The notes under the pieces were generated by a model. It saw only the letters and a list, made by a program, of their open reading frames with translations. It had not been told where the DNA came from and ran no database searches. 42,953 nucleotides of DNA from SG8-40 sp035528435 (GTDB lineage Bacteria; Pseudomonadota; Gammaproteobacteria; Burkholderiales; Eutrophovitaceae), in contig DATKYN010000137.1 of the NCBI GenBank assembly GCA_035528435.1, positions 1 to 42,953 of the forward strand, in the 5' to 3' direction. Below are positions 40,056 to 42,953 of the stretch, piece after piece (position 1 is the stretch's first letter; every line of letters starts with the position of its first letter). Made by a program: the position numbers and the translations under genes.

Positions 40056-42944
40056 TCAGTCGAGCGACGCAAGAACAGACTCGGCCGCGGCCTTTTGTTC
40101 GGAGTCACCTTCTGTAACGACTTCCTGGAGAATTTCCCGAGCACCATCCTTGTCGCCCATCTCCTGATAGGCCTTGGCAAGATCGAATTTGGTCTGGACT
40201 TCGTACCATTTTTCGTCTTTGTCGGCTGATTCGGAAGCTCCGTCAAGATCGAGGCTGATACCCGACAAGTCAAGCGCAGGCATATCCGATGACGACGAAT
40301 CCGGTTGGGTCTTGTTGTCGTCCTCATCACCGCTGGATCCCAGCGAGATGCCCTCCATATTGAACTCCAGCCCGGCGTCCTCGGCATTATCGCCCCCGGC
40401 GCCCAACACTGGCTCTTCGGGGTCATCAACGTCCGTGCTCATATCCATCGTTGCCTCGTGGGCATCCGGTGCGCGGGTGCTGTCGAAGTCCGGCAATTCG
40501 GCGCTCAGGTCCAGGTCGGTAGCGGTGAGGCCAGCGTCTGAACTCAGATCGAGGTCTGTCTCTGTCAGACCGGCGTTTGATCTGATCTGAATCGTAGTCG
40601 GATCATTGTCGATATCAAATGATCCATCAATGGTTGCGTCGGGATCCACCACTGGTGAACTGTCGAATTCTGACTCCGCCGACGGATCAAAGTCTGGGGC
40701 AGAGCCGGAATCGGAGTCTTCTCCAAGGCCGACTTCAAAATCAAGGCGATCGGTTGTCGATGTCATGCCCGCTGCGCCGGCAGACCCGGCCCCGGCTGCT
40801 GACTTGCCATCCGCATAACGCGAATTTTCGGGGTCAAGCGAATAACCGAGAGCCACGACGCGATCCCAGATTTCTCCCTCACCATCGGTGCCCTGCTGTA
40901 CCTCGCGTGCAAGCGCCTCAAACGCGACCTTGTCTCCGCGTTTGGCATAGATTTCCAACAGCTTGGCATGGATGTCGAAGCGGGCAGGATGCGATTCGAG
41001 CGCTTCTTTCAGAAGGTCCTCGGCCTGCGCGTCACGGCCATAGGCCAGGAAGATCTCCGCCTCTTCAAGCGGGTCGACCTCATCGCCATCGCTGTGGCCG
41101 CCCGTTCTCGCCCCGACATCGGTCCGTGTCGGAGAGAAGGCTGTGGGTGAACGCACCTCATAGTCTTGCGCTTCGTCTAACTCGGCAGGCGCAACCTCTT
41201 CAGAACCGGATTTGGCTTCACGCTTTCGGCCCCTGAGCTTGACCAGCCCGAAACCAAGCAACAACAGTACGACCACGGGCACTGCCAAGAGAGCCGGCTG
41301 CTCCATTACCTGATCGATCAAGCTTGGAGCTGGTGGTGGCGGTGGCGGCGCCCGGCGTTGCTGCGGCGCGGCGGGTGGTGGCGCCTTTGCAGGCTTGCTA
41401 GCGGGCGCTTTGGATTGCGGCGCGGGCGTACCAGGCTGTCCCGCAGTGGCGGCAGCGGTCGGCGCCTGTTCTGGCGCGGACGTTGCGCCAGCAGGCTGTT
41501 TTGCAGCAGCGGGGGCCTCGGCCGGCTGCGACTCGATCGCAGGCATTTTCTCAGGCGCCTGGTTGGCTGTTGCGGTCGCTGCCTGCGACTGCAATTGCGC
41601 CATATCCTCATTCTTGAATTCCGCCAGCTTCTCCAGATCTTCGATAATCTTTTCCAGACGCGCGACCCGCGCGTTCGATTCATCCAGCGCGTTTTCGCTG
41701 GCGGTCAACTGTTCTTGCAGCGCGCGGACATTGGCCTGGTCGCCACCGCGTCCGCTGGCTGCTGCCGGCTCACCCTTTGACAGCTTTACAACTTCGGGTG
41801 ACGTGGCCGCTGCAGCAGGTGCCTGATCTTCAATTTTAGGCGTGACAGTGCCAGCCACGGATTGTTGTGCCGGTTGCTCGGATGCAGGCTGTTGCATCGC
41901 GGCGGCCGCGACGCGATCACGATATGCATTCCAGTCGGAATACTGAACGCGAACCTCTTGCCGGGCTTCCTGCGGCGTTAGTCTCGAATACTCTGCCGGG
42001 TCCGGCAGGCGGATGATTTTTCCGGCGCGCAAACGGTTCATGTTGTCGCCCGAAAACGCCTGCGGATTGTTACGGAACAACACAACCAGCATTTGCTCCA
42101 GCGTGACGCCATCCGGTTTCGTAGCAAGCGCGATTTTCGATAGCGTGTCGCCCCGGATTACACCGATGTCGGACTCCGAACCGTACTCGCTAACCGTCCC
42201 CGTATCGGTCGAAGCCGATACTTCTGGCGCTGAAGTGAACAACGTGGGATCGGTCCCGCCAATCGTTTCAACAGGCCCCGACTCAATCGTCTGGGCTTGC
42301 TCCATCTCGGGAATCGTGGCTTCTGCCGGTTCGGCAGCAGCAGGCTCTTCAGCCGCGGCCTGGGTCGTCGCGGCAGATTCTTCAGCGGGGGCTTCAACCG
42401 CCATCTCATCTGGCAATGGTTGCGGTGTAGGCGCTTCAGGCACCTCGGCCGGCCGGGTCTCGGCACCACGCGCGGCTTTCTCCGCCTCCGCAGCCGCGAC
42501 AGCCTCTTCGACACGGCGCTTTTCGCGCTCGGCAACAATGAATGGCGGGTCGATGAAGGCCGTGTACTCACGGGTGACCCTGCCAGATGACCAGGTCAAT
42601 TCGAGCAACAGGTCGACCACCGGTTCGTTAACCGGCCCTGAAGAGGTGACAGTCACCGAAGGCTCGACGCCGTCATCCTTCTTGAGGGTTACAGATAGCT
42701 GTGAAACGATCCCGGTATAAACGAGCCCCGCGGCCTCATATGCACTTGGGGAGGCAAGACGCGCCTGAAGCGAGCGGACCTCATCGGGTTTGGCTGATAC
42801 AGATACTTCTGCACGCAGCGGTTCCCCGAGTACCGACTTCACTTCCAAGCGCCCGAGACCAGCGGCGTAAGACTGCAGGCTTGTCACGGCGATGAACGCG
42901 CCGACGACCACTGCACACGTGGAAATCCTTCTCAAAGCGCCCAC
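40056..42944 (-). CDS. fimV: FimV-like LysM/TPR pilus assembly and polar organisation protein
   Basis: FimV is a large inner-membrane protein that binds peptidoglycan and organises type IV pili and polar complexes. The 962 residues have a signal segment (about 8-28), the FimV N-terminal domain starting GLGRLEVKSVLGEPLRAEV, and a LysM domain (about 257-314). A coiled coil (about 404-455), Pro/Ala-rich linkers and one membrane helix (about 551-570) follow. A cytoplasmic, very acidic region with TPR-like segments comes next, ending in the conserved FimV C-terminal motif DLAKAYQEMGDKDGAREILQ. The start is a GTG at 42944, nine bases from the window edge. The frame is open to the edge, so the true start may lie outside. 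Confidence 0.93.
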   Translation of the reverse strand: MGALRRISTCAVVVGAFIAVTSLQSYAAGLGRLEVKSVLGEPLRAEVSVSAKPDEVRSLQARLASPSAYEAAGLVYTGIVSQLSVTLKKDDGVEPSVTVTSSGPVNEPVVDLLLELTWSSGRVTREYTAFIDPPFIVAEREKRRVEEAVAAAEAEKAARGAETRPAEVPEAPTPQPLPDEMAVEAPAEESAATTQAAAEEPAAAEPAEATIPEMEQAQTIESGPVETIGGTDPTLFTSAPEVSASTDTGTVSEYGSESDIGVIRGDTLSKIALATKPDGVTLEQMLVVLFRNNPQAFSGDNMNRLRAGKIIRLPDPAEYSRLTPQEARQEVRVQYSDWNAYRDRVAAAAMQQPASEQPAQQSVAGTVTPKIEDQAPAAAATSPEVVKLSKGEPAAASGRGGDQANVRALQEQLTASENALDESNARVARLEKIIEDLEKLAEFKNEDMAQLQSQAATATANQAPEKMPAIESQPAEAPAAAKQPAGATSAPEQAPTAAATAGQPGTPAPQSKAPASKPAKAPPPAAPQQRRAPPPPPPAPSLIDQVMEQPALLAVPVVVLLLLGFGLVKLRGRKREAKSGSEEVAPAELDEAQDYEVRSPTAFSPTRTDVGARTGGHSDGDEVDPLEEAEIFLAYGRDAQAEDLLKEALESHPARFDIHAKLLEIYAKRGDKVAFEALAREVQQGTDGEGEIWDRVVALGYSLDPENSRYADGKSAAGAGSAGAAGMTSTTDRLDFEVGLGEDSDSGSAPDFDPSAESEFDSSPVVDPDATIDGSFDIDNDPTTIQIRSNAGLTETDLDLSSDAGLTATDLDLSAELPDFDSTRAPDAHEATMDMSTDVDDPEEPVLGAGGDNAEDAGLEFNMEGISLGSSGDEDDNKTQPDSSSSDMPALDLSGISLDLDGASESADKDEKWYEVQTKFDLAKAYQEMGDKDGAREILQEVVTEGDSEQKAAAESVLASLD
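40500..40577 (-). repeat. Two tandem 39-bp units in fimV encoding an acidic 13-residue repeat
   Basis: Units 40539-40577 and 40500-40538 encode NAGLTETDLDLSS and DAGLTATDLDLSA. DNA identity is lower than protein identity, so the duplication is not recent. It lies in the acidic cytoplasmic region. Confidence 0.85.
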
Positions 42945-42953
42945 CCTGAATGA

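Noticed and set aside
1..42953. Mobile elements or recently acquired genes
   Set aside because: No transposase, integrase, phage gene, tRNA-linked attachment site or clear change in base composition was seen. The gene order is that of a conserved chromosome.

Overview
This window is a contiguous stretch of bacterial core chromosome, almost certainly from a betaproteobacterium. The evidence is gene order and protein sequence. The gene orders rlmE-ftsH-folP-glmM-tpiA-secG, carAB-greA-DUF4149, bamE/fur/recN/nadK/hrcA and fimV-truA-trpFBA-accD-folC-dedD-cvpA-purF-metZ are all betaproteobacterial. FtsH also carries the GSPGTGKT form of the Walker A motif that I associate with that class. I cannot fix the order or genus. 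I see no transposase, integrase, phage gene, tRNA, rRNA or CRISPR array.

Layout. Positions 1-6668 (minus): rlmE, ftsH, folP, glmM, tpiA and the 5' part of secG, with a strong terminator after ftsH. Positions 6797-14116: yhbY (plus) converges on greA-DUF4149. carAB, dapB and bamE follow on the minus strand. Positions 14117-19419: fur (plus) converges on nadK-recN (minus), then hrcA and hemH (plus). Positions 19457-24051: a minus-strand DUF922-like secreted protein lies between hemH and a sigma32-type grpE-dnaK-dnaJ heat-shock operon. Positions 24180-29917: cysS (minus) diverges from a plus-strand envelope operon of TPR lipoprotein-like protein, L,D-transpeptidase, two cyclophilins and lpxH. 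Positions 29967-42944: a long minus-strand run of biosynthetic and envelope genes from fimV to metZ, with a terminator after purF.

The genes cover glycolysis (tpiA), cell-wall precursor synthesis (glmM, dapB), folate (folP, folC), carbamoyl phosphate and purines (carAB, purF), tryptophan, methionine, fatty acid and lipid A synthesis (accD, lpxH), haem (hemH), iron regulation (fur), protein quality control (ftsH, grpE-dnaK-dnaJ, hrcA, ppiA/ppiB) and RNA modification (rlmE, truA).

The most unusual non-coding structure is between tpiA and secG (300-500). Six tandem, diverged units of about 33-39 bp each form a hairpin on the minus-strand transcript, and some stem pairs change together. The first unit is the 3' end of tpiA itself. 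Other points of interest are a UUCG-loop hairpin directly after a near-consensus carAB promoter, a perfect 15-bp stem between dnaK and dnaJ, an unusually long trpB-trpA gap with two hairpins, and a TPR/L,D-transpeptidase pair sharing the same C-terminal NTF2-like domain.
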